Source: ARS1285 sp038045965
Lineage (GTDB): Archaea; Nanobdellota; Nanobdellia; Pacearchaeales; GW2011-AR1
Direction of reading: 5' to 3'
Assembly (NCBI GenBank): GCA_038045965.1
Contig: JBBSXD010000013.1
Coordinates: forward strand, 1-19,131
Length of the DNA: 19,131 nucleotides
The notes beneath the pieces are model-generated. The model was not told where the DNA came from and did no database searches. It saw only the letters and a program-made list of their open reading frames with translations. The position numbers were made by a program, and so were the translations under genes. Shown here piece after piece: positions 6,088 to 12,500 of this stretch (its first letter is position 1; every line of letters begins with the position of its first letter).

Positions 6088-6624
6088 ATGTTAAATTTAA
6101 AATTCTTTAATAGAAATGCAGATATAGTGGCTAGAGATTTATTAGGAAAAATATTAATTGTAAAATCTCATGGGAATAATCAAAAATCTATTATTGTTGA
6201 AACAGAAGCTTATTTTGATGAGGATGATCCTGCAAGTAGAGCTTGTAAAAATGGGGATTTAAGAGAAACTATGAGGATGGAAGCAGGAACAATATTAATA
6301 TACGGAGTTCATAATAATTGGATGTTTAATATTGTTACAGAGAAAATTGGGAATGCTCAAGCAGTTTTAATAAGAGCAGTCGAGCCTTTAAATTTTAATG
6401 AAAGATGCAGTGGTCCTGGTTTATTAACTAAAAGTATATCAATAGATAAAAGTTTTCATAAACAAAATATTTTAAAAAGTAAAAATATTTTTATTAAAGA
6501 TAATAATAAGTTAAAAGAAGAGAATATTAAGATAATTAAAAGTTTTAGAATAGGGGTTAGTAAAGATTTACCAAAGAAATTAAGATTTTTTATTAAAGAT
6601 AATAAAGAGGTTAGTAGGAGATGA
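6088..6624 (+). CDS. AAG/MPG-type 3-methyladenine DNA glycosylase
   Basis: A 178-residue alkyladenine DNA glycosylase, which removes 3-methyladenine, hypoxanthine and similar bases and starts base excision repair. Motifs match human AAG: VETEAY (37-42) with the catalytic Glu40 and base-stacking Tyr42, the intercalating-loop Tyr72 in IYGV, MFN with the base-discriminating Asn81, LIRAVEP with Arg96, and GPGLLTKSISIDKSF (109-123). This is the compact archaeal/bacterial form without the human N-terminal extension. The start at 6088 is set by its TATA box and by the family N terminus (KFFNRNADIVARDLLGK). Its stop overlaps the start of dph6 by 4 nt (ATGA), so the three downstream genes form one transcription unit. 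Confidence 0.88.
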   Translation: MLNLKFFNRNADIVARDLLGKILIVKSHGNNQKSIIVETEAYFDEDDPASRACKNGDLRETMRMEAGTILIYGVHNNWMFNIVTEKIGNAQAVLIRAVEPLNFNERCSGPGLLTKSISIDKSFHKQNILKSKNIFIKDNNKLKEENIKIIKSFRIGVSKDLPKKLRFFIKDNKEVSRR

Positions 6625-7292
6625 AAAATTTAGCAGTTTTATTTTCTGGAGGAAAAGACAGCAGTTATGCTTGTTGGTTAGCCAAAAAAAATGGATACCA
6701 AATTAAATGTTTAATTTCAGTAATTAGTAAAAATAAAGAAAGCTATATGTTTCATACGCCTTCAATAGAACAAGTTAGAAAGCAAGCAGAGGTTATGAAT
6801 ATACCTTTATTAGTTATTGAAACTAAAGGTGAAAAGGAAAAAGAACTTGTTGATTTGGAAAAAGCAATTAAGATTGCCGTTAAAAGATATGAAATTGGAG
6901 GAATTGTTACAGGAGCAGTAGGAAGTGTTTATCAAAGTTCTAGAATACAAAAAATATGTAATAAATTAAAAATTGAATGTTTTAATCCTTTATGGCAGAA
7001 AAACCAGTTAGATATATTAAAAGAATTGATTAAAAATAAATTTGAAGTTGTTATTGTTGGAGTTTTTGCTTATCCTTTGGATAAAAAATGGCTTGGAAGA
7101 AAAATAGACAATAATTTTATTAAAGATATTAATGAATTAAATAGAAAATATAAAATTAATCTTGCTGGAGAGGGTGGAGAATATGAAAGTTTTGTAATTA
7201 ATTGTTATTTATTTAGCAGAGAATTGAAAATAATTAATCATAAAGATTATGGTAATAAAAATAGCTGGAGAAGAGAATTAGAATTAAAATGA
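6621..7292 (+). CDS. dph6: Diphthine-ammonia ligase (Dph6)
   Basis: A 223-residue ATP pyrophosphatase-family enzyme that amidates diphthine on translation factor aEF2, the last step of diphthamide synthesis. The PP-loop SGGKDSS lies at residues 9-15. The family signature AGEGGEYESFV lies near the C terminus, preceded by GVFAYPLDKKWLG. The archaeal single-domain form is usually about 220 residues, as here. It overlaps the upstream glycosylase by ATGA and the downstream glutamine amidotransferase by ATGA. Dph6 needs ammonia, so a co-translated glutaminase-type partner is suggestive (inference). No other diphthamide genes (dph2, dph5) are in the window. Confidence 0.9.
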   Translation: MKNLAVLFSGGKDSSYACWLAKKNGYQIKCLISVISKNKESYMFHTPSIEQVRKQAEVMNIPLLVIETKGEKEKELVDLEKAIKIAVKRYEIGGIVTGAVGSVYQSSRIQKICNKLKIECFNPLWQKNQLDILKELIKNKFEVVIVGVFAYPLDKKWLGRKIDNNFIKDINELNRKYKINLAGEGGEYESFVINCYLFSRELKIINHKDYGNKNSWRRELELK

Positions 7293-7828
7293 AAAATATT
7301 TTAATAATTAATATCTGCAAAGAAAAACTACATTATTATGAATTTGTAAAACCTATTGAAGATATTTTAGATTCTATTAATGAAAAATATTTTACAAAGA
7401 ATTATAAAGAAATTAATAAAAAAGATTTAGAGAAAGCAAGCCATGTTATTATTTGTGGTACCAGTTTATTTGATAATAAATTTATTAATGATATTAGTGA
7501 TTTTAGTTGGATAATAAATTATGAAAAGCCAATTTTGGGCATTTGCGGAGGAATGCAGATAATAGGATTGATTTATGGGGGGAAACTTAAGAGAAAAACA
7601 GAAATTGGTTTTTATTTTGAAAATTTTAATAAGGAATTTTTTGGCATAGTTGGAGAAAATCAAGTTTATCATCTTCATAATAATTATATAGATTTTTATA
7701 GATTAAAAGATTTTGAGATTTTTTCCAAGAGTAAAATTAGTCAAGCGGTTAAACATAGAAAAAAAAATATTTATGGAGTTTTATTTCATCCAGAAGTGAG
7801 ACAAAAAGAAATAATAATTTTTTTTTGA
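7289..7828 (+). CDS. Class I glutamine amidotransferase, GuaA/GATase-like
   Basis: A 179-residue stand-alone class I glutamine amidotransferase domain. The nucleophile elbow ILGICGGMQ places Cys86, and GVLFHPEVR holds the other triad members His167 and Glu169. The oxyanion-strand region IICGTSLFDN is near residues 54-63. Such domains release ammonia from glutamine and pass it to a synthase partner; archaeal GMP synthase uses a separate small subunit of this size and type. Here the translationally coupled partner is Dph6 rather than GuaB or a GMP synthetase, and no GMP synthetase is seen in the window. It may be the GuaA glutaminase subunit or an ammonia donor for diphthamide amidation. The frame ends in a T-run just before TGA, at the expected family length. 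Confidence 0.8.
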   Translation: MKNILIINICKEKLHYYEFVKPIEDILDSINEKYFTKNYKEINKKDLEKASHVIICGTSLFDNKFINDISDFSWIINYEKPILGICGGMQIIGLIYGGKLKRKTEIGFYFENFNKEFFGIVGENQVYHLHNNYIDFYRLKDFEIFSKSKISQAVKHRKKNIYGVLFHPEVRQKEIIIFF

Positions 7829-7838
7829 TAACTGAACA

Positions 7839-7846
7839 TTTATTAA
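7839..7846 (+). promoter_or_regulatory. TATA box of the M16 peptidase gene
   Basis: TTTATTAA is centred about 27 nt before the ATG at 7870, so the peptidase is probably transcribed apart from the preceding operon. Confidence 0.45.
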
Positions 7847-7869
7847 CTTAATTTTGTTTTTGGTGTTTA

Positions 7870-9072
7870 ATGTCAAAAGAAGTAGAATTTAATAGGAAAG
7901 TATTAGATAATGGAGTAACTGTTATTCATGAAAAAAGGAATATTCCCGTTGTGGCTGTTGCATCTAGTGTTAAATATGGAGCACAGTATGAATCTGCCGA
8001 TATGAAAGGTATAAGTCATTTTATGGAGCATTTGGTTTTTAAAGGAACTAAAAAAAGAAAAGTTGATGAAATTTCTAGAGAAGTGGAAAGCAAGGGAGGT
8101 ATTATAAATGCATTTACTGGAGAAGAAATAACATGTTTCTGGAATAAAATGCCAAGCAAACATTTTTCTTTAGCTTCAGATATAACCAGAGATTTAATAG
8201 TAAACCCTTTATTTGAATCTGAGTCTCTAGAAAGAGAAAGAAAAGTTATTTTAGAAGAAATAAAAATGTATAATGATAATCCTAGTACATTTGTTTTAGA
8301 GAAAATAAAAGAAAAATTGTATAAAGGTTCTTTTAGTATGTCTATAGCCGGAACAATTAAAACTGTTTCTAGTTTATCTAGAAAAAAAATCATTGATTTA
8401 CATAATTCAGTTTATACAAGCAATAATATAATTTTTAGTGTTGTTGGAGGTGTTAATTGGGAGGATGTTTTAATGGAAGCTAAAAAATTTCCTAAAAAAA
8501 GCAATATAATAAAAGATTTAAATATTATTAAAAATAATGGAACTAAAATTTATAAAAGAAAGGGAATAGATCAAGCAAATGAGGTTATAGGTTTTCATAT
8601 GCCAAAATTAAATGATCAAAATAGATATGCAGCTGAAATTTTTGATGGGGTTTTGGGAGGAGGAATGAGTAGCAGGTTATTTCAAGAAATAAGAGAAAAA
8701 AGAGGATTATGTTATGCAATTAAAAGTAATTTAGAGCAGTCAAAAAATTATGCTTATGAATTTATATATGTTGGGACTACAAAAGATAAAATTAAAGAAG
8801 TTAAAGAATTAGTTTTAATAGAAATAAAAAAATTAAGCAGATTAAATCAAAGTGATTTAAATGAAGCTAAGGAAAGGCTGATAGGATTAAGAAAAATAAA
8901 TAAAGAAAGATCAGATAGTACTATGTTTGATTTATTACAAGAAGAAATTGGAAGAGATGCTAATAATTATTATAATTATGAAGATAATATTTCTAAAGTT
9001 AAATTAAATGATGTTAGATTATTAAGCAAGTTAAAAGGATATAGTTTTGTTGCTTTGGTGCCGGAGGGGTGA
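7870..9072 (+). CDS. M16-family zinc metallopeptidase (processing-peptidase type)
   Basis: A 400-residue M16 peptidase of the bacterial PqqL / mitochondrial processing peptidase class. The inverted zinc motif HFMEH is at residues 50-54 (HxxEH), and the third ligand Glu lies about 75 residues on, in VILEEIKMYNDNP (126-136). The C-terminal half has the second M16 domain with GGGMSSRLFQEIREKRGLCY (about 259-278), containing the Arg-Tyr substrate-binding motif. Length is typical for the two-domain, self-dimerising form. Such enzymes cut short peptides or presequences inside a closed chamber; the substrate here is unknown. No signal peptide, so cytosolic. Confidence 0.92.
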   Translation: MSKEVEFNRKVLDNGVTVIHEKRNIPVVAVASSVKYGAQYESADMKGISHFMEHLVFKGTKKRKVDEISREVESKGGIINAFTGEEITCFWNKMPSKHFSLASDITRDLIVNPLFESESLERERKVILEEIKMYNDNPSTFVLEKIKEKLYKGSFSMSIAGTIKTVSSLSRKKIIDLHNSVYTSNNIIFSVVGGVNWEDVLMEAKKFPKKSNIIKDLNIIKNNGTKIYKRKGIDQANEVIGFHMPKLNDQNRYAAEIFDGVLGGGMSSRLFQEIREKRGLCYAIKSNLEQSKNYAYEFIYVGTTKDKIKEVKELVLIEIKKLSRLNQSDLNEAKERLIGLRKINKERSDSTMFDLLQEEIGRDANNYYNYEDNISKVKLNDVRLLSKLKGYSFVALVPEG

Positions 9073-9098
9073 TTTATTCTTTTTGATTAATAATACTA

Positions 9099-9317
9099 TT
9101 AATGCACCCTCTTAGCATTCTTATTGTAATTCTCAATTAAATAAAGTCCGAATAATGTTGGAATAAGCCCTATTAAAGAAAATTTTAGATCTATTTCTTC
9201 TTCGTTATGTTCATCTTTTTTATCATCATTTAGATGATAAATTAAATCAGAAGAATGGAGCCAGAATAATCCTATAAATAAAAAAACAATTCCAACAAAA
9301 TAAATTGTTTTATTCAT
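9099..9317 (-). CDS. Small two-span membrane protein, unknown
   Basis: A 72-residue protein with a hydrophobic segment near residues 5-22, an acidic Asp/Glu/Lys-rich linker (about 30-44), a second hydrophobic segment (about 47-63) and a basic tail. I do not recognise a family. A TATA-like ATTTATATAG on the minus strand (9341-9350) lies about 29 nt before its ATG, which supports a real gene. It follows the DUF4383-type gene on the same strand with 33 nt between them. Function cannot be inferred. Confidence 0.55.
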   Translation of the reverse strand: MNKTIYFVGIVFLFIGLFWLHSSDLIYHLNDDKKDEHNEEEIDLKFSLIGLIPTLFGLYLIENYNKNAKRVH

Positions 9318-9350
9318 TATAATAAAAAAAATAAAAAAAACTATATAAAT

Positions 9351-9713
9351 TTATCTATCAGCTGTATAATATACTATAAGAGCGACTACACCAATCACAG
9401 CATGCAGTATTGTTATCCTTGTGTTAATATCAAGATATAATATTAGGAGATCCTCTACAACTGGTATAAATCCTAAAACCGCAAGTACAATTCCTATCCA
9501 TCCTATAGATTGATTATATCCATATCCCATACCTTTTGTTCCAAACCATATACCAAATAATCCTGCGATTATGTGTAAGACATCCTGTGCAGGATTAGTG
9601 CCAAAGAAACCCCCTCTAACAATTCCTAATCCACCACCAACAAAACCAGCTAGTCCCACTACTAATAGTACAATACCTAAAATAGTTGCAAAAGTTTTTT
9701 GAGTGCTTGCCAT
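9351..9713 (-). CDS. DUF4383-like four-span membrane protein
   Basis: A 120-residue protein with about four membrane spans (about 9-30, 45-62, 70-88, 97-117). The FFGTNPAQDVLHIIAGLFGIWFG motif after the first span is that of the DUF4383 family (FGTNPLHNLLHLLVG-type). Function is unknown; family members occur widely in bacteria and archaea and may be stress-related. The gene is less AT-rich than its neighbours. Unusually for this window it has a full Shine-Dalgarno sequence, AGGAGGT, 5 nt before the ATG. A 14-nt palindrome lies just upstream. These marks suggest either strong, regulated expression or arrival by transfer. Confidence 0.75.
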   Translation of the reverse strand: MASTQKTFATILGIVLLVVGLAGFVGGGLGIVRGGFFGTNPAQDVLHIIAGLFGIWFGTKGMGYGYNQSIGWIGIVLAVLGFIPVVEDLLILYLDINTRITILHAVIGVVALIVYYTADR

Positions 9714-9717
9714 TTTT

Positions 9718-9724
9718 ACCTCCT
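9718..9724 (-). promoter_or_regulatory. Strong Shine-Dalgarno site of the DUF4383-like gene
   Basis: AGGAGGT (minus strand) precedes the ATG by 5 nt. It is the clearest ribosome binding site in the window and contrasts with the leaderless arrangement of most other genes. Confidence 0.75.
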
Positions 9725-9735
9725 TTTTTCTTTTT

Positions 9736-9749
9736 TTATCATATGATAA
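9736..9749. promoter_or_regulatory. Palindrome at the DUF4383-like gene promoter (possible operator)
   Basis: TTATCATATGATAA is a perfect 14-nt palindrome between the minus-strand TATA-like sequences (9749-9772) and the Shine-Dalgarno site. It would overlap the transcription start, as expected for a repressor site. No candidate regulator is adjacent. Confidence 0.4.
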
Positions 9750-9796
9750 TTAATAAAATATCATTTATATATGTTTTGATTTGAGCTTATATAAGA

Positions 9797-9804
9797 TTTT
9801 TAAA
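9797..9804 (+). promoter_or_regulatory. TATA box of the arginase-fold gene
   Basis: TTTTTAAA lies about 25 nt before the ATG at 9826 and supports that start over the in-frame TTG at 9781. Confidence 0.45.
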
Positions 9805-9825
9805 TCTGCTTTTATTTTACTTAAT

Positions 9826-10581
9826 ATGTATTTAGTTCGTGTTAAATTAAGAGAAAAGAAAAATTCGGGATGTGAAAATGCTCCTGTAGAAATATTAAAT
9901 GAGTTAAGAAATGTTAAAAATGTTGTTTTAGATAATATTAACTTTGAAGAGATTCACGTAAACTTAGAAGATTTTAAAGAATCTAATTATTTAATTTATG
10001 AGAACTCAAAAGAGATTTTTGAAATGAGTGATAGAGCTTTTTTTGTTGGAGGAGATGAAAGTATTTGCTTTTCTATAGCAAGAGCATTTAGTAAAATTTT
10101 AGTTGATGGCTTGTTAGTAGTTTTTGATGCTCATACCAACTGTGAAAATGTGGGATGGATTAAAAGTTTAGTTGAAAATGGATTTAATGGAAGAGATATT
10201 ATCTTAATTGGGTGCAGAAATATAGATAATGAAGAAATGGAATTTATTAAAAAAGAAGGTATAACTGTTATTAAAATAGAAGTTTTAGAAAATGATATAG
10301 GAGAGGTTTGTGATATTTTAATGGAAAGAATAGTAAATTCAAAAGGATTTTATGTTAATTTTAATTTAAATGTAGTTGATCCGGCATTTGCTCCTGGAGT
10401 TTGTGACATAGAACCAGGAGGTTTGAATAGCAATGAATTATTTTATTTTGGAAGAAGATTAAAATTATTAAAAAATTTTAGAGGAGCCAGTTTTGTAGGA
10501 GTTAATCCTAAAAATGATTTAAATAATATGACTATAAAATTCTGTGCTAGATTAATGGGAGAAATAATTAATACTAAATAA
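9826..10581 (+). CDS. Arginase/agmatinase-fold protein with altered metal site
   Basis: A 251-residue protein of the ureohydrolase superfamily (arginase, agmatinase, formiminoglutamase). The fold landmarks are present in order: FFVGGDESI (72-80), VVFDAHTN (98-105) and NFNLNVVDPAFAPG (178-191). The metal ligands are not standard: the family has GGDHS, DAHxD and SxDxDxxDPxxAPG. Here the His is Glu78, the third ligand of DAHxD is Asn105, and both ligands of the DxD are Asn180 and Asn182; only Asp101 and His103 remain. A normal di-manganese hydrolase is therefore unlikely. It may be a pseudoenzyme or bind something else. The frame is intact and the fold core is preserved, so it is under selection rather than decaying (inference). 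thpR follows after 4 nt. Confidence 0.8.
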   Translation: MYLVRVKLREKKNSGCENAPVEILNELRNVKNVVLDNINFEEIHVNLEDFKESNYLIYENSKEIFEMSDRAFFVGGDESICFSIARAFSKILVDGLLVVFDAHTNCENVGWIKSLVENGFNGRDIILIGCRNIDNEEMEFIKKEGITVIKIEVLENDIGEVCDILMERIVNSKGFYVNFNLNVVDPAFAPGVCDIEPGGLNSNELFYFGRRLKLLKNFRGASFVGVNPKNDLNNMTIKFCARLMGEIINTK

Positions 10582-10585
10582 ACTG

Positions 10586-11155
10586 ATGATGAGAAAAGAC
10601 TTAAGAAGATGTTTTATTGCAATTAATTTGCCTAAAAATGTTGCAGATGAAATTAAAAAAATCCAGGAATTATTGATTAAAAGTAATTTAATTAGCCTGA
10701 AATTAACCGAAATTGAAAATTTGCATTTAACTTTAAAATTTCTTGGAGAAATTGATGAAGATAAAGTTGAAAGAGTTAAAATTAAATTAAGAGAAATAGA
10801 TTTACTTAGATTTGACTGTGAGTTAGGAGAAATAGGAGTTTTTTCTGAAAATTTTTTAAGAATTATATGGATTAAAGTTGATGGTAAGATATTTGATTTG
10901 CAAAAAGAAATAGATAAAAATTTAGAAGAGATTTTTGAAAAAGAAAATAGATTCATGAGTCATATAACTATATCTAGAGTTAAAAATGTTAAAGATAAAA
11001 CGAAATTCATTAATTTTCTGAAGAAAATTAATGTAAATAGAATTACTTTTGGTGTTGATGAATTCAGTTTGATGGAATCAAAATTAAGTTCGAAAGGTTC
11101 AGTATATAAAGAATTAGAAAAATATAAATTAGAAAGTAAATATAGATTTAAATAA
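10586..11155 (+). CDS. thpR: RNA 2',3'-cyclic phosphodiesterase (ThpR / 2'-5' RNA ligase family)
   Basis: A 189-residue 2H-phosphoesterase. Both catalytic motifs are present: HLT at 47-49 within NLHLTLKFLGEI, and HIT at 126-128 within MSHITISRVK. Length and RCFIAINLP start match ThpR, which opens 2',3'-cyclic phosphates and joins or cleaves 2'-5' bonds in RNA, such as tRNA halves. It lies 4 nt after the arginase-fold gene, so the two are probably co-transcribed. The gene ends just before the tandem hairpins at 11180. A start a codon later (second ATG at 10589) is equally possible. Confidence 0.9.
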   Translation: MMRKDLRRCFIAINLPKNVADEIKKIQELLIKSNLISLKLTEIENLHLTLKFLGEIDEDKVERVKIKLREIDLLRFDCELGEIGVFSENFLRIIWIKVDGKIFDLQKEIDKNLEEIFEKENRFMSHITISRVKNVKDKTKFINFLKKINVNRITFGVDEFSLMESKLSSKGSVYKELEKYKLESKYRFK

Positions 11156-11179
11156 TTTTTGTTGTTTTTTATATATCAG

Positions 11180-11259
11180 AAAAAATTCCCGAAAAATCGC
11201 CACCTCTGCCTAAAGGCAGAGGTTTGATCGGCGATTTTTCTTTCAAATGGGAATTTTTT
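11180..11259 (+). repeat. Intergenic hairpin element, copy D (long three-stem form)
   Basis: One long hairpin of three stacked stems: outer AAAAAATTCCC (11180-11190) with GGGAATTTTTT (11249-11259); middle GAAAAATCGCC (11191-11201) with GGCGATTTTTC (11230-11240); inner ACCTCTGCC (11202-11210) with GGCAGAGGT (11215-11223) around a TAAA loop. The 5' arm has no unpaired bases. The 3' arm has two bulges, TTGATC (11224-11229) and TTTCAAAT (11241-11248). All 31 pairs are exact. The inner 9-bp/TAAA/3'-bulge plan is shared with the neighbouring copy. Confidence 0.8.
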
Positions 11260-11261
11260 GG

Positions 11262-11315
11262 GATGCTCCGAAACGACCTCACCATAAATGGTGAGGTTTT
11301 CAATGTTTCGGACAT
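11262..11315 (+). repeat. Intergenic hairpin element, copy B
   Basis: Outer arms GATGCTCCGAAAC (11262-11274) and GTTTCGGACAT (11305-11315) pair with one bulged C (11266). The inner stem ACCTCACCA / TGGTGAGGT (11276-11284, 11289-11297) is perfect, with a TAAA loop. TTTCAAT (11298-11304) is unpaired on the 3' side only. It starts 3 nt after copy D. The outer arms match copies A and C when those are read on the minus strand. Confidence 0.78.
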
Positions 11316-11362
11316 AATAAAAAATATTTTTGTTTTTAAGTAAGGATTTAATAAGACCTTTG

Positions 11363-11839
11363 ATGAAAGAGAGATTTTTAATAAAAGATTTTGTTGAAAT
11401 TTATATTAGTTCTGTTTTTGAAATAGTTAAAGATGATCTTAGTCTTTTTGAATATGAAAATAGAATTTATGAGGATGTAAGTTCTCGTACAGGATTAAAT
11501 AAAGATGAAATTAAATATTTAAGCAATCCTATACATTGGGAATTATTTTGTAATTATGACGATTCTGTTTTGAAAATAGAACATTTAAATTTAAGTTCTA
11601 TAAATAAAGAGATGACCTGCTTCTTGAAGGATTTAGAAATAAAAAATAGAAAAATAAATGATGTTTATTATGGGAATAGCATTCTTGAGGAAACTATTGC
11701 TTTTTCTAATCTATCTATGAAAAATACAAGAGTTTGTTTAAATGACTTTGAGAGAAGTGTTTATGGGATTAGAGATAGTATTTTAGAAAAAAATAATAAA
11801 TATTTTGAGGCTAGGTTAAAGATATTAGGAATTGATTAA
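11363..11839 (+). CDS. Hypothetical protein
   Basis: A 158-residue protein of mostly helical, charged character with no signal peptide or membrane span and no family I recognise. The frame is open further upstream to a TTG at 11330. I prefer the ATG at 11363 because TTTTTAAG (11332-11339) lies about 25-28 nt before it as a TATA-like box. The codon use looks like that of its neighbours. The 3' end overlaps the convergent nuclease gene by 15 nt. The tandem hairpins end 47 nt upstream, so they could lie in its leader or promoter region. No function can be given. Confidence 0.55.
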   Translation: MKERFLIKDFVEIYISSVFEIVKDDLSLFEYENRIYEDVSSRTGLNKDEIKYLSNPIHWELFCNYDDSVLKIEHLNLSSINKEMTCFLKDLEIKNRKINDVYYGNSILEETIAFSNLSMKNTRVCLNDFERSVYGIRDSILEKNNKYFEARLKILGID

Positions 11840-12490
11840 ATCTTTGAATTCTTTTGCTCTTTTTTTCAAAATTGGTTTTAGATCTTCTTCAGTTGCATTT
11901 ATTATGTTTAACAAATTGTTAAATTTTTCTATAAGTTTTTTTGCTTTAACTGGTCCAACGTTTGGAAAAGATTCTAAGACATATGATTTTTGTTCTTTTT
12001 TTGTTTTAGGTATTCTAGAATGAAGGCTAATCTCAATTTTTTCTTTAAGTTGCTGTTTTGCTAAAGTTATAAGATATTTAGCAGTGTCTTCATAATCTTT
12101 TGTTCTTATTATGGGAATTTTATGATTTATAGATATAGAAATTAAAAGTCCTCTTAAAGCTTTACTTATATTATTTTCTTCATCAATAACTTTGTCTAAA
12201 TCTCCCTCTATAATTAGTAAAGATTTATTATATATTTTTATTTGTTTCAGCTGTTGTATAAGTCTTTTGTTTATCATTGAAGATATTAAATCTGAAACTG
12301 TTTTTCTCTCTATAGCAATATCTTTTATTATATAATCTGCTATCTTAAGAGATTTTATTTCTAATGAAATTTCTGGAGATTTATATAATTCTGATATTAC
12401 TAAAGAATTTTTTTCATGAATATCTGCTATTATTAATGGAATTTTATTTTTTTTATTTTTCTTTAGTTTTCTAAAAATATTATAAAACAT
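11825..12490 (-). CDS. XPF/ERCC4-type nuclease, Hef C-terminal half
   Basis: A 221-residue structure-specific nuclease. The ERCC4 active site is visible: IADIHE (Asp23), then ADYIIKDIAIERKTVSD (51-67) with Asp52, Glu61-Arg62-Lys63 and Asp67. A tandem helix-hairpin-helix domain follows (FPNVGPVKAKKLIEKF, about 175-190, to the end). XPF/Hef nucleases cut branched DNA at forks and flaps as dimers. Two consensus positions vary: the residue before Asp52 is Ala rather than Gly, and the Arg of the usual DxRE is His25. The gene follows the Hef-like helicase after 10 nt on the same strand, so the two halves of euryarchaeal Hef are separate polypeptides here. Confidence 0.88.
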   Translation of the reverse strand: MFYNIFRKLKKNKKNKIPLIIADIHEKNSLVISELYKSPEISLEIKSLKIADYIIKDIAIERKTVSDLISSMINKRLIQQLKQIKIYNKSLLIIEGDLDKVIDEENNISKALRGLLISISINHKIPIIRTKDYEDTAKYLITLAKQQLKEKIEISLHSRIPKTKKEQKSYVLESFPNVGPVKAKKLIEKFNNLLNIINATEEDLKPILKKRAKEFKDLINS

Positions 12491-12500
12491 TTTTTTTCTT

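Noticed and set aside
7800..7828. Frameshift at the T-run ending the glutamine amidotransferase
   Set aside because: The homopolymer is suspicious, but the protein ends at the usual distance after HPEV, so no missing C-terminal part needs explaining.
8016..8393. Minus-strand frames opposite the M16 peptidase
   Set aside because: Low-complexity shadows of a well-supported gene, with no promoter or motif.
10552..10956. Minus-strand frame of 134 codons opposite thpR
   Set aside because: Its Ser/Leu/Ile-rich translation is a shadow of the thpR coding strand and has no family motif.
11180..11315. Intrinsic terminators of thpR
   Set aside because: Two complex hairpins with conserved bulges are more than a terminator needs, and related copies occur upstream of genes and between divergent genes.
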